A stretch of 33,893 bases of DNA from an uncultured Pelagibacteraceae bacterium (GTDB lineage Bacteria > Pseudomonadota > Alphaproteobacteria > Pelagibacterales > Pelagibacteraceae). Shown in pieces: positions 1-7,847 of this stretch (positions are counted from its first letter, which is position 1; every line of letters begins with the position of its first letter). Location of the stretch: positions 1-33,893 of the forward strand of contig CACFKF010000009.1 in the NCBI GenBank assembly GCA_902566775.1, given 5' to 3'. The notes below the pieces were generated by a model. The model was not told the DNA's origin. It made no database searches and saw only the letters and a program-made list of their open reading frames with translations. Position numbers and translations under genes: made by a program.

Positions 1-1
1 A

Positions 2-2458
2 TTTAAATTAGCAAGAGCATTTGCTCATTTTATGAATTTTATTAATCTTGCAGAATCCATAGATGCTTCTAGAAAACTAGATGAATTTGAAAATTCTGGC
101 TTGAAAGATAAACATAAGAATATTTTTATTGAGGAAATTTTCGAAAATCTTTTTAAAAACAAAAAAATTAAACCTCAAAAAATTTATAATATTGCAAAAA
201 ATCTTAATATTGGAATAGTTCTTACAGCTCATCCAACTGAAGTTAAAAGAAGAACTTTAATACAAAAATACCATAAAATAACTGAGATAATGGATCAAAG
301 AAATCTTTTGAAGGATAAGCCATCACGATTAAAAATCTTAGATAAAAAACTTTATGATGAATTTACAATTATTTGGAATACTGACGATTTAAAAAGATTT
401 AAACCTACTCCTGTTGAAGAAGCAAGGTGGGGATTAGCAGTAATAGAAGATAGTCTTTGGGAAACAATTCCAAAAGTTTATAGAAGATTAAACGCTATTT
501 TCGTAAAACATATGGGAAGGGGTTTGCCTAAAAATTTTAATCCAATTGAATTTGGATCTTGGATGGGAGGAGATAGAGATGGTAATCCAAATGTAACAGC
601 AGCCATTACCAAAGAAGTAATACTTTTATCAAGATGGGAAGCGGCTAAACTTTACGAAAAAGAATTAACAAAATTAATTAGAGGACTTTCAATGGAAAAA
701 TGTTCAAAAAAAATTCTAAAAACCACTGGAAAAACTTTTGAACCTTATAGAGTTTATTTAAGACCATTAAGAGATGAAATGAGAAAGACACATAGATTAA
801 TAGAAAGACATTTAGTTGCAAAAAAACCATTAGAACAAAAAAAACTTTTATCTTCTAAAGAGGAAATACTAAAACCTTTAAGAGTTGTACGAGAGTCATT
901 AGAACAAAACCAAAGTGAAAATATTGCGAGTAGTGATTTACTTGATTTAATGAGACGAGCTAAATGTTTTGGTATAAATCTAGCAAAATTAGACATAAGA
1001 CAAGAGTCATCAAGACATTCAAAAATATTAGCAGAATATGTAAAGAAAAAAAATAACTCTAATTATTTAAATTGGGATGAAAATAAAAAAATTAAATATT
1101 TGATAAGTGAAATGAAGAAAAATAGAAAAAGTTTCAAAAATTTTAATTTTAAAAATAAAGAAAATAAAGAAGTTTGGTCAACTTTTAAACTTTTGGCTAA
1201 TGAGCCACCAGAATGTTTAGGCGCTTATGTAATATCAATGACTTCAGAAGCTTCGGATGTCTTAGCAGTTTATTTAATGCAAATGCAGGCAAATATTAAA
1301 AATAAATTAAGAGTAGTTCCACTATTTGAAACTTTACAAGATTTAAAAAATGCAAAATCCATTATGGAAAAACTTTTTTCATTAAGTTGGTACAGAAAAT
1401 TAATCAAAAACAAACAAGAAATTATGATTGGTTATTCAGATTCTAGCAAAGATGCTGGAAAATTATCTGCTAGCTGGCATCAGTACAAACTTCAAGAAGA
1501 AGTTTTAATTATCGCAAAAAAATATAAAGTTGACCTTACTTTTTTCCATGGCAGAGGTGGTTCTCATGGAAGGGGTGGAGGACCAATTCAAGCTACTATG
1601 AGATCTCAACCTCCAAATTCGATATATGGTCGCATTAGAATTACTGACCAAGGAGAAATGATCCAACAAAAATATGGTTATGAACCTTTAGCGAAATATA
1701 ATTTATGTAGCTACATAGGATCTGTAATGCAGGCTACTTTAAACCCACCTCAATATCCTAAAGATAATTGGAGAAAATTAATAGAAGAAATGACAAAAAT
1801 TTCTACCTTAGCGTATAGAAAAAATATAAATGAGAACTCAGATTTTATAAGATATTTTAAAACTGTTACACCTCACTTAGCTCTTGGAAAATTATCAATA
1901 GGATCAAGACCTTCAAAAAGAAAAAATGTAGATAACATCCAAAGCTTAAGAGCAATACCTTGGGTATTTGCATGGACTCAAATAAGATTAATGTTGCCTG
2001 CTTGGTTGGGAACTGGTGATGCTTTAAAATACTCATCAGTTAAAAATCACAAAACTATTCTTACAGATATGGAAAAAAATTGGCCATTTTTTAATTCTAC
2101 AATGGATATTTTGGATATGGTTATTTCAAAAGTTGATCCAGAGATATCAAAGGTTTATGAAAATAGTCTTGCAGATAAAAAATTAAGAGAAGTGGGTGAT
2201 AAACTTAGATCTGAGTTTGCTATAATTAAAAAATTAAATAAATACATAACTCCAAGAGAAATAATTAATCAAAGAAAAAAATTTAGAACAACGGTCATAG
2301 TTAGAAACATTTATTCTGAGGTTTTAAACATACTACAAGCCGTAGTTATGAATAAAATATCAAAGAAAAAATTCAAATCTAATGACAAGAAATATCTTAA
2401 TGATGCAATGATGACGTCAATAGCAGGTATATCAGCAGCTATGAAGAATACTGGTTAA
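2..2458 (+). CDS. ppc: Phosphoenolpyruvate carboxylase (5' end cut by window)
   Basis: Carboxylates phosphoenolpyruvate with bicarbonate to oxaloacetate, an anaplerotic cytoplasmic reaction. The frame is open from base 2, so the true start lies outside the window: the codons before the first Met (base 32) read FKLARAFAHF, matching the usual LARAF-type N-terminal region of the family. Counting from that Met, 808 residues are visible against about 880-930 for complete enzymes. Visible motifs are TAHPTE with the catalytic histidine (65-70), GGDRDGNPNVT (about 179), YSDSSKDAG, the glycine-rich HGRGGSHGRGGGP loop (about 506) and TDQGEM. The family's C-terminal NTG ending is present. Its stop overlaps by 4 bases the end of the convergent regulator gene. 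The family call is certain; its link to the neighbouring methylamine genes is only positional. Confidence 0.97.
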   Translation, partial: FKLARAFAHFMNFINLAESIDASRKLDEFENSGLKDKHKNIFIEEIFENLFKNKKIKPQKIYNIAKNLNIGIVLTAHPTEVKRRTLIQKYHKITEIMDQRNLLKDKPSRLKILDKKLYDEFTIIWNTDDLKRFKPTPVEEARWGLAVIEDSLWETIPKVYRRLNAIFVKHMGRGLPKNFNPIEFGSWMGGDRDGNPNVTAAITKEVILLSRWEAAKLYEKELTKLIRGLSMEKCSKKILKTTGKTFEPYRVYLRPLRDEMRKTHRLIERHLVAKKPLEQKKLLSSKEEILKPLRVVRESLEQNQSENIASSDLLDLMRRAKCFGINLAKLDIRQESSRHSKILAEYVKKKNNSNYLNWDENKKIKYLISEMKKNRKSFKNFNFKNKENKEVWSTFKLLANEPPECLGAYVISMTSEASDVLAVYLMQMQANIKNKLRVVPLFETLQDLKNAKSIMEKLFSLSWYRKLIKNKQEIMIGYSDSSKDAGKLSASWHQYKLQEEVLIIAKKYKVDLTFFHGRGGSHGRGGGPIQATMRSQPPNSIYGRIRITDQGEMIQQKYGYEPLAKYNLCSYIGSVMQATLNPPQYPKDNWRKLIEEMTKISTLAYRKNINENSDFIRYFKTVTPHLALGKLSIGSRPSKRKNVDNIQSLRAIPWVFAWTQIRLMLPAWLGTGDALKYSSVKNHKTILTDMEKNWPFFNSTMDILDMVISKVDPEISKVYENSLADKKLREVGDKLRSEFAIIKKLNKYITPREIINQRKKFRTTVIVRNIYSEVLNILQAVVMNKISKKKFKSNDKKYLNDAMMTSIAGISAAMKNTG

Positions 2459-2805
2459 AGAGTAATATTTTTTAGAGTGTTTAAATATTCGTCAAATTCT
2501 TTAGCAAAAGAAGGTGTTGGTTTTATATTTTTTTTTCTTTGATCAATAGAAGTTTTTTCTAAAACAAAGAAACCTTTTTCACAAGCTTCATTAATAATTA
2601 AAGCAGATTTTGGTCGTGATGTTTTAAATAATTTTGTTTTTAATTCTTCAACAGATATGTTTGTATTTGATTTATTGGCTGCCATAACTATCAACATCAT
2701 ATGATAATGAGAAGGTGATTTTCTAAAAAAGTAATTGCTTGATCTATGGGACTGTCTCATTTGCTCTTCCCAAAATTCTAAAAGTCCTTTAGTCGTTTTT
2801 ATCAT
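2455..2805 (-). CDS. Small MarR-like winged-helix regulator downstream of tdm
   Basis: A 116-residue protein whose middle and end look like a winged helix. A helical stretch (about 50-80, ISVEELKTKLF...SALIINEACEKGFF) is followed by a charged wing-like segment (DQRKKNIKPTP, about 88-98) of the kind seen in MarR proteins, then a C-terminal helix. The N-terminal 45 residues are rich in His, Arg and Met (MRQSHRSSNYFF, SHYHMM). It is shorter than a typical MarR protein (about 140-150), so the dimerisation helices may be reduced. Its start codon directly abuts the tdm stop (2806), implying co-transcription and translational coupling with tdm. The inference is an autogenous regulator of TMAO demethylation, possibly binding the palindrome between tdm and tmoX. 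The fold assignment is by eye and moderate. Confidence 0.6.
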   Translation of the reverse strand: MIKTTKGLLEFWEEQMRQSHRSSNYFFRKSPSHYHMMLIVMAANKSNTNISVEELKTKLFKTSRPKSALIINEACEKGFFVLEKTSIDQRKKNIKPTPSFAKEFDEYLNTLKNITL

Positions 2806-5145
2806 TTAAGCTCTAACTCTGGTTTTTTGTGGATCATAAAAAGGAAAAGCAACTACTTTTGCTGGAATTCTTTTTTGATGACCATCGATTTTGCCTACTT
2901 CTACTTCTGTGCCTATTTCAGTATAATTAATATCCATTCTGCATAGAGCTATATTTTTACCCAATGTTGGAGAGATCATTCCACTTGTAATTACTCCTAT
3001 TTGAGCTTTTCCTATATGCACGCAGTCTCCATGATTTGCTTGCTCTTTGCCAACTAACTCCAGTCCAACTAATTTTTTTTGAGGTGATGCTTTTCTTTTA
3101 ATTAAAGCTTCTTTACCAACAAAATCATCTTCTTTGGTTTTAAGAGCTACTGAGAAAGCAATTCCAGCTTCAAAAGGATCTGTTTGATCATCAAACTCAT
3201 ATCCATAAAAAATGAGACCAGCTTCAATTCTTACCATGTCCAAAGCTTCTAAGCCCATTGGAGCTATACCTAAATCTTTTCCATTTTCCCAAACTTTATC
3301 CCAAACTTCTGAAGCATCTTTAGGGTGGCACCACACCTCAAAACCTAACTCTCCAGTATATCCTGTTCTGGAAACAATAATTGGTGTTCCCATTTCATCA
3401 CCGATTCTACCAATAGAAAACCTAAACCATTGAAGTTCATTTATTGTTGGTTGCATGGGAGCACTCCAAAAGAATTTTTCTAAAATTTTTCTACTATTTG
3501 GTCCCTGAACCGAGATATTGTGAATTTGATCTGTAGAGGACTTTACCCATGCATTGTAATTCTTTTTTTTAGCTAGTTCTCTTAACCATGTTCCGCCATA
3601 CTCTTGTCCACCAATCCATCTAAAATTTTCTTTTCCAAGACGAAAGATTGTTCCATCATCTATCATGCAACCGTTTTCGTAGCACATTGCAGAATAACTT
3701 ACTTGACCTATTGAGAGTTTTTTTACGTTACGCGTCAAAGCATATTGCATTAAGCTTTCAGCATCTGGTCCATTTATTTCAAATTTTCGTAAAGGCGAAA
3801 GGTCAATCGCTATGGCTTTTTCTCTACATGAAGTGTATTCTTTGATTGTTCCATATTTTGTGTAATTGTTTGCTAACCAATAGCCGTTATAATCAATAAA
3901 ATTTCTTGTAAGCTTTGAAGTTTTTTTATGAAATCCAGTTTCTCTTGTCAATTTTGGTTCTGAATCTGTTTTCATTCTAAATGCTATAGCTTTCGAAAAT
4001 TCCTTTTTTTTATCATAAATTCTAACAAAGATATCAGTAGGATTCCACCCATTACAATTGTCGATATCACTAGGACATGCGGTAGTTCCACATGTTAAAT
4101 CTTTTAAAGCGCGCAATAGAACATAATCTCCTGGTCGAGCATAAGACTCATCTCCCATAATAGCGTTTTGCCCACCAAGAACAGTATTAAAAAAAAGATT
4201 TATAGCTGGCCATCCTTTTCTTTTTTCTACTCCATATTTTTCTAACTCCACATTTAAATTATCTGAGCAGTTGGGATGACCAAAATATCCTGCATCTTCA
4301 TAGTATTTTGATGTACATGCTAAATTAAAAGTGTCATGTCTTCCAACAGTATCTCTTATAACTTCAAGCATTGGCTCATGATCCATATCGAAGAACTTTG
4401 AAAATAATCCAGGGCCAGGATAAAGGGCTCCCATAAAAGTCCTTGTAGTTAGAGGATCAATACCTCTTTCAATTCCTTTTTCTAACTTCGCTGTATCAAA
4501 AGCTACCAAATCTGAACACTGTCTTCCATACGGGTTAATTATTTGAATATAATCTCCTTTTTTTATTTCATATGATGAAGCTGTTCTACGTTCAATAATA
4601 AATTCATTTAATGGATCTTTAAGTGGTTCAGGAATAATTTTTTGATCTTTAATTTTATCTGGATTTGCTCTTTTAACCATGATTGTTATATCCGTAGGAG
4701 GGTTTTGGTTTTCAATATTCATGGGACCACCTGGTGCTGCAAAAATACAAATACAGCTATCTTTCGATTTAATTTTTATTTTTTCTTCAGCTTTGCATTC
4801 AAGATCAAAAACCAAACTTGATTTAGCTTTGTTGATATCTAATTTCTTCTTTTTTAATTGATAAACTACGGCTTGAACACTCTCTTCTTTTCGAGAAAGG
4901 ATTTTTTTAATTTCGTTTGCACTACCATTTTCTTTTAAGTTTAATATTGAGGAGTCTGTTTTTCCTATATTATTGAAAACAGCAATTTCTAATAATTGTT
5001 TTCCTTCATTATTAATAATTTCTATTTGATCTTCGGGAAAAATTTCAAATAAAGATAAACCACCACCATTAACAATGTATCTTTCAACCCCAAGTGGTAA
5101 AGCTCTAAGACCGGGCTCTTTTATGTTTAAACTAGTTAGTTCCAT
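2806..5145 (-). CDS. tdm: Trimethylamine N-oxide demethylase (DUF1989-GcvT fusion)
   Basis: Converts TMAO to dimethylamine and formaldehyde; the C-terminal tetrahydrofolate (THF) domain is thought to capture the one-carbon unit. The 779 residues hold an N-terminal DUF1989-type (urea carboxylase-associated) region, clearest from about 180 to 375, and a GcvT-like aminomethyltransferase domain from about 420 to 779. Cysteines C210, C277, C293, C352 and C357 lie in conserved-looking contexts (CTSKYYEDAGYFGHPNCSD, CGTTACPSDIDNCNGWNPTD), consistent with the metal site known for Tdm. The GcvT part shows NGPDAESLMQYALTRNV, SRTGYTGELGFEVW and GLEALDMVRIEAG. This two-domain order separates it from DMSP demethylase DmdA and plain GcvT. 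Divergent tmoX and downstream tmm support the call. No Shine-Dalgarno is visible before its ATG. Which cysteines bind metal is inferred. Confidence 0.93.
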   Translation of the reverse strand: MELTSLNIKEPGLRALPLGVERYIVNGGGLSLFEIFPEDQIEIINNEGKQLLEIAVFNNIGKTDSSILNLKENGSANEIKKILSRKEESVQAVVYQLKKKKLDINKAKSSLVFDLECKAEEKIKIKSKDSCICIFAAPGGPMNIENQNPPTDITIMVKRANPDKIKDQKIIPEPLKDPLNEFIIERRTASSYEIKKGDYIQIINPYGRQCSDLVAFDTAKLEKGIERGIDPLTTRTFMGALYPGPGLFSKFFDMDHEPMLEVIRDTVGRHDTFNLACTSKYYEDAGYFGHPNCSDNLNVELEKYGVEKRKGWPAINLFFNTVLGGQNAIMGDESYARPGDYVLLRALKDLTCGTTACPSDIDNCNGWNPTDIFVRIYDKKKEFSKAIAFRMKTDSEPKLTRETGFHKKTSKLTRNFIDYNGYWLANNYTKYGTIKEYTSCREKAIAIDLSPLRKFEINGPDAESLMQYALTRNVKKLSIGQVSYSAMCYENGCMIDDGTIFRLGKENFRWIGGQEYGGTWLRELAKKKNYNAWVKSSTDQIHNISVQGPNSRKILEKFFWSAPMQPTINELQWFRFSIGRIGDEMGTPIIVSRTGYTGELGFEVWCHPKDASEVWDKVWENGKDLGIAPMGLEALDMVRIEAGLIFYGYEFDDQTDPFEAGIAFSVALKTKEDDFVGKEALIKRKASPQKKLVGLELVGKEQANHGDCVHIGKAQIGVITSGMISPTLGKNIALCRMDINYTEIGTEVEVGKIDGHQKRIPAKVVAFPFYDPQKTRVRA

Positions 5146-5190
5146 TTTTATATATATAAATTTTATACCTAAAATAATATTAATAAAACA

Positions 5191-5196
5191 ATTATA
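5191..5196 (-). promoter_or_regulatory. Predicted -10 box of the tdm promoter
   Basis: On the minus strand this reads TATAAT, a perfect -10 hexamer, 45-50 bases before the tdm start codon. No good -35 hexamer sits at 16-18 bases; the nearest TTGACA-like hexamer, TGGACT, lies 20 bases upstream and is part of the palindrome at 5216-5232. A perfect -10 with a poor -35 and a palindrome near -40 fits an activator-dependent promoter, but this is inference from sequence alone. Confidence 0.5.
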
Positions 5197-5215
5197 GTAT
5201 AAATGGTGATTGTAT

Positions 5216-5232
5216 CAGTCCATTTTGGACAG
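5216..5232. promoter_or_regulatory. Palindromic candidate operator between tdm and tmoX
   Basis: CAGTCCATTTTGGACAG: a perfect GTCCA-TTT-TGGAC core (5218-5230) extended to 17 bases with one mismatched pair. It is centred about 40 bases upstream of the predicted tdm transcription start and about 50 upstream of the predicted tmoX start, so one bound protein could act on both divergent promoters. It is one of the few GC-containing elements in a highly AT-rich spacer. The cognate regulator is unknown; the MarR-like gene after tdm is one candidate. Confidence 0.55.
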
Positions 5233-5239
5233 TTTCGAA

Positions 5240-5268
5240 TTGACTATAGTTAGAATTCGTAACATAAT
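5240..5268 (+). promoter_or_regulatory. Predicted sigma70-type promoter of tmoX
   Basis: -35 TTGACT (5240-5245), a 17-base spacer and -10 CATAAT (5263-5268). The leader would be about 27 bases and carries a strong Shine-Dalgarno, AGGGG (5291-5295), six bases before the tmoX ATG. The 8-base palindrome ACTATAGT (5243-5250) overlaps the -35 and could be a second protein-binding site. Confidence 0.65.
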
Positions 5269-5301
5269 TAATTACTTAATATATTAAGAAAGGGGAAAAT
5301 A

Positions 5302-6246
5302 ATGAGAAAATTAATATCTTTATTATCTGCCGTAGTTATTTCTTTAGTAAGTTTTGTAGGAATAGCTAATTCAGCGGATAGTAAGAAACCTACTCGAATT
5401 CCAACACACAATTGGTCAAGCCAAGTTGTTATGGCTTATGTAATTGGTGGAATTATAGAAGACATGGGTGGAAATGTAGAATACGTACCAGCTGACTCTC
5501 AAGCTGTTTACGAGTCAATTCGTATTGGCGATGTAGATATATCACACGAAGTTTGGGAATCTGCTTTTGGTAAATCATTTACAACAGCTCTTGATGCTGG
5601 TGGTTTACTTGACTGGGGAGATCACGAAGCAAGAACTCTTGAGGACATGGGATATCCTAACTGGGTAACTGACAAAGGATTATGTCCAGGTCTTCCAGAT
5701 TGGACTGCTTTAAAAAATCCTGATTGTGCTAAAAACTTTGTAACACCTGACTCAGATGGAAAAGGAAGAATGTTAGAAGGTCCACAAACTTGGCACGGAG
5801 ACTTAATACCTCAAAGAATTGAAGCTTTAGGCTTGGCAGATCTTTGGTGGGTTAAATTTGCTGGAAGTGCAGATGCACTTTGGGCAGAATTAGCAGCAGC
5901 TAAGAAAGAAGGAAGAGGAACTATTATCTTTAACTGGACACCAAACTTTACAGATGGTGCTGGTTTTACATTTATAGACTTCCCTCCATACACTGCAGGT
6001 TGTCGACCAGAAGATGGTGGTGATGGAAAATGTGGTTCACCAGATGGTTATTTGAAAAAGGCTGTAAATGCAGACTGGACAAAAACTCATCCAGCAGCAG
6101 CTAAAATGTTCAAAAGACTTTCATTCTCTACAGGTCAAATTGGTGCAATGGCGGCTTTAGTTGACGTTGACAAAATGACTCACGAAGATGCAGGTAAGAA
6201 ATGGTTAGCTGATAACGAGTCCGTTTGGAAACCTTGGACTAAATAA
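5302..6246 (+). CDS. tmoX: TMAO-binding periplasmic protein of ABC transporter
   Basis: A 314-residue substrate-binding protein of the OpuAC/ProX glycine-betaine class. It has a classical signal peptide (basic MRK, hydrophobic to about residue 21, cleavage near 24-25). Tryptophans W38, W85, W164, W182/W183 and W212 are candidates for the aromatic cage that holds a trimethylammonium-type head group. C128, C142, C234 and C244 could form disulfides in the periplasm. Divergence from tdm and proximity to tmm favour TMAO over betaine or choline as ligand, although sequence alone cannot exclude them. Strong promoter, strong ribosome-binding site and a dedicated terminator suggest high expression separately from the membrane subunits, as is common for SAR11 binding proteins. 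Unusually, its ATPase and permease begin 1.6 kb downstream, after three unrelated small genes. Confidence 0.87.
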   Translation: MRKLISLLSAVVISLVSFVGIANSADSKKPTRIPTHNWSSQVVMAYVIGGIIEDMGGNVEYVPADSQAVYESIRIGDVDISHEVWESAFGKSFTTALDAGGLLDWGDHEARTLEDMGYPNWVTDKGLCPGLPDWTALKNPDCAKNFVTPDSDGKGRMLEGPQTWHGDLIPQRIEALGLADLWWVKFAGSADALWAELAAAKKEGRGTIIFNWTPNFTDGAGFTFIDFPPYTAGCRPEDGGDGKCGSPDGYLKKAVNADWTKTHPAAAKMFKRLSFSTGQIGAMAALVDVDKMTHEDAGKKWLADNESVWKPWTK

Positions 6247-6273
6247 GCACAAAAGCTAATAAATTGTAAATCT

Positions 6274-6304
6274 CCCCCAACAATGTTGGGGGGGATTTTT
6301 TTTT
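6274..6304 (+). terminator. Strong intrinsic terminator after tmoX
   Basis: CCCCCAAC (6274-6281), loop AAT, GTTGGGGG (6285-6292), then GGA and nine T (6296-6304). This is an eight-pair GC-rich stem with a T tract, 27 bases after the tmoX stop. It is the clearest terminator in the window and should uncouple tmoX from the genes downstream, or attenuate read-through to tmoVW. Confidence 0.92.
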
Positions 6305-6351
6305 AAGTTTGTAAATCCACATGGATTAGAATTAGAAAAGAAATTAGTTAA

Positions 6352-6813
6352 ATGTTAAAGTGTTTTTTATATATATCTCTCAGCTTATTATTTTTCACCA
6401 TATCATTTGCTAAAAATGTAAATATACAAGAGGATATTGAACTTATTTTTGTATGCGAGTTAGAAAAGAAAATACTTAAGAATTCAGAATATAATTATAC
6501 AACTTTTCTAGCCAAAGATTTAGATGAAAAAGGGTTAGATAAATTTGAAATTTTTGCAAAACAACCAGAAACACTATTGATTAATGGACTATCATTGTTC
6601 TTTTCAAAAGCCGTAAAATTTGATGTCAAAGTTGTAAATAAAGACGTAATTTTATTTAAAGCTTTTAATAAAGAAAAGAATTACTCAGAGTCAGGCATAA
6701 TAACTAGAAAATCTGGTGAATTAGTTCATGAAATTACAAGAGGTTTAAAAAGTGATAACTTAGAAAAAAGTATTTTCTTTTATTCTTGTAGAAAAAAGGA
6801 GAAAAAAGTCTGA
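6352..6813 (+). CDS. Hypothetical secreted protein with two mature cysteines
   Basis: A 153-residue protein not assigned to a family. Residues 1-20 form a signal peptide (hydrophobic ISLSLLFFTISFA, cleavage after about A20). The mature part is mixed alpha/beta in composition, with one cysteine at each end (C35, C146) that could pair in the periplasm, and a very basic tail (RKKEKKV). No catalytic motif is evident. It starts 48 bases after the tmoX terminator and is followed 31 bases later by the MORN-repeat gene, in the same direction as tmoX and tmoVW. It is probably a real gene, given the signal peptide, the continuous frame and the orderly spacing. The function is unknown. Confidence 0.7.
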   Translation: MLKCFLYISLSLLFFTISFAKNVNIQEDIELIFVCELEKKILKNSEYNYTTFLAKDLDEKGLDKFEIFAKQPETLLINGLSLFFSKAVKFDVKVVNKDVILFKAFNKEKNYSESGIITRKSGELVHEITRGLKSDNLEKSIFFYSCRKKEKKV

Positions 6814-6844
6814 TTTTTTTTTATATAATTTAGTGTAAAATATA

Positions 6845-7222
6845 ATGATGAAAAAATATCTCATTTACATAATTTTAAGTTTTTTAATTACAAATTCAGT
6901 ATTAGCTCGAAAAACAGGTTGTGAGGGAAACTGTGTGGATGGTTTTGGTAAATGGACCTATACAGATAAAACAACTTATGAAGGAGAATGGGTTGGAACA
7001 AAAAAAAATGGTCAAGGAATTGAAATTTGGCCCAATGGATATGTTTATGAAGGTGAATTTAAAAATAGTGAGTGGAGTGGACAAGGAGTTTTAACTTTTC
7101 CAAATGGCGCAACTTATGAAGGAGAATGGGCTAATGGTTTCATGAATGGCAAAGGAACCTTTACTTGGTCTGACGGAAAAGAAAAAACAGGTACTTGGGT
7201 AAATGGAGAATTACAAGAGTAA
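6845..7222 (+). CDS. Secreted MORN-repeat protein
   Basis: A 125-residue protein with a signal peptide (MMKKYLIYIILSFLITNSVLA, cleavage near residue 22) and then about four MORN repeats with a 23-residue period: YEGEW, YEGEF, YEGEW and a degenerate KTGTW, each followed by G-x-G and a WPNG/FPNG/WSDG turn. MORN repeats form an extended beta-hairpin stack that usually mediates protein or membrane contacts. Two cysteines (C-E-G-N-C) just after the signal could form a small disulfide loop. There are two tandem ATGs; the first is used here. Four bases of an overlapping frame and the next gene's ATG at 7231 suggest tight coupling to the following membrane protein. Specific role unknown. Confidence 0.82.
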   Translation: MMKKYLIYIILSFLITNSVLARKTGCEGNCVDGFGKWTYTDKTTYEGEWVGTKKNGQGIEIWPNGYVYEGEFKNSEWSGQGVLTFPNGATYEGEWANGFMNGKGTFTWSDGKEKTGTWVNGELQE

Positions 7223-7230
7223 TTAAAATA

Positions 7231-7782
7231 ATGCTACAAGGTAAATATTTAAATAAATTAAAGGAGTTCCCCGAACCAGTTAGACAATTTGGTGGTCTTG
7301 TTACTATAACAGTTATTGTAATTTTATCTTTTGTTATTTTAAATATTTTTTGGGGTGGAGGCGATGAATTAGTTAGAAAAATGAAATTAGAAGAGGAAAG
7401 AATTGCAAAAGAAAAAGAACTAAGCAAACTGATTTCAAGCCTTCCATCAGGTATTCTAGTACCTTATGAAGGAACTGAAGGTCATAAATTGTCCGAAGAA
7501 CAACACGAGGCAGTTTGCAATGCAACAGAAATTGTATCTCAGCGTTCTGTTATGGGTGCTAATTTAACAAATTTTAAAGCAAAACACATATATACTATTA
7601 ATGGTAATGATATTAAAGAAACATTTGTTAACTGGGACAAAGAGAAAAATAAATGCTTTGCTGGTTTTACTGTAACTGGAAGCAATGTTGGAATAAATGA
7701 AACAATTACTGTTAGTGGAGAGGTTTTAAGTTTTTTTAATACCGGAATTGATACAAGAGTTTATTTTATTAAAAATTTTTAA
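7231..7782 (+). CDS. Single-pass membrane protein, unknown function
   Basis: 183 residues from ATG 7231. A TTG at 7195 would extend it by 12 residues but would overlap the MORN gene, so I prefer the ATG eight bases after that gene's stop. One membrane segment (about 22-41, LVTITVIVILSFVILNIF) is followed by a short charged helix likely to be coiled coil (about 45-65, RKMKLEEERIAKEKELSK) and a roughly 110-residue soluble C-terminal domain with two cysteines (EAVC, NKC). The polarity suggests a short cytoplasmic N-terminus and a periplasmic domain. With the two preceding secreted proteins it looks like a small envelope module. No family recognised. Confidence 0.7.
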   Translation: MLQGKYLNKLKEFPEPVRQFGGLVTITVIVILSFVILNIFWGGGDELVRKMKLEEERIAKEKELSKLISSLPSGILVPYEGTEGHKLSEEQHEAVCNATEIVSQRSVMGANLTNFKAKHIYTINGNDIKETFVNWDKEKNKCFAGFTVTGSNVGINETITVSGEVLSFFNTGIDTRVYFIKNF

Positions 7783-7847
7783 GGAGACAAAACAACAATT
7801 ATATAGATTTTATTTTTACTGAATTTCGTATAACTTGTTAAAAAATT

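Noticed and set aside
2806-5145. DMSP demethylase DmdA or plain GcvT
   Set aside because: The DUF1989-type N-terminal half, the total length of 779 residues and divergent tmoX fit Tdm; DmdA and GcvT are about half that size.
5146-5301. Riboswitch (glycine or SAM-V type known in SAR11)
   Set aside because: No structured, conserved leader elements are visible; predicted leaders are only about 27-38 bases.
7195-7230. Upstream TTG start for the membrane protein
   Set aside because: It would overlap the MORN gene and add residues of no family character; ATG 7231 lies eight bases after that gene's stop.
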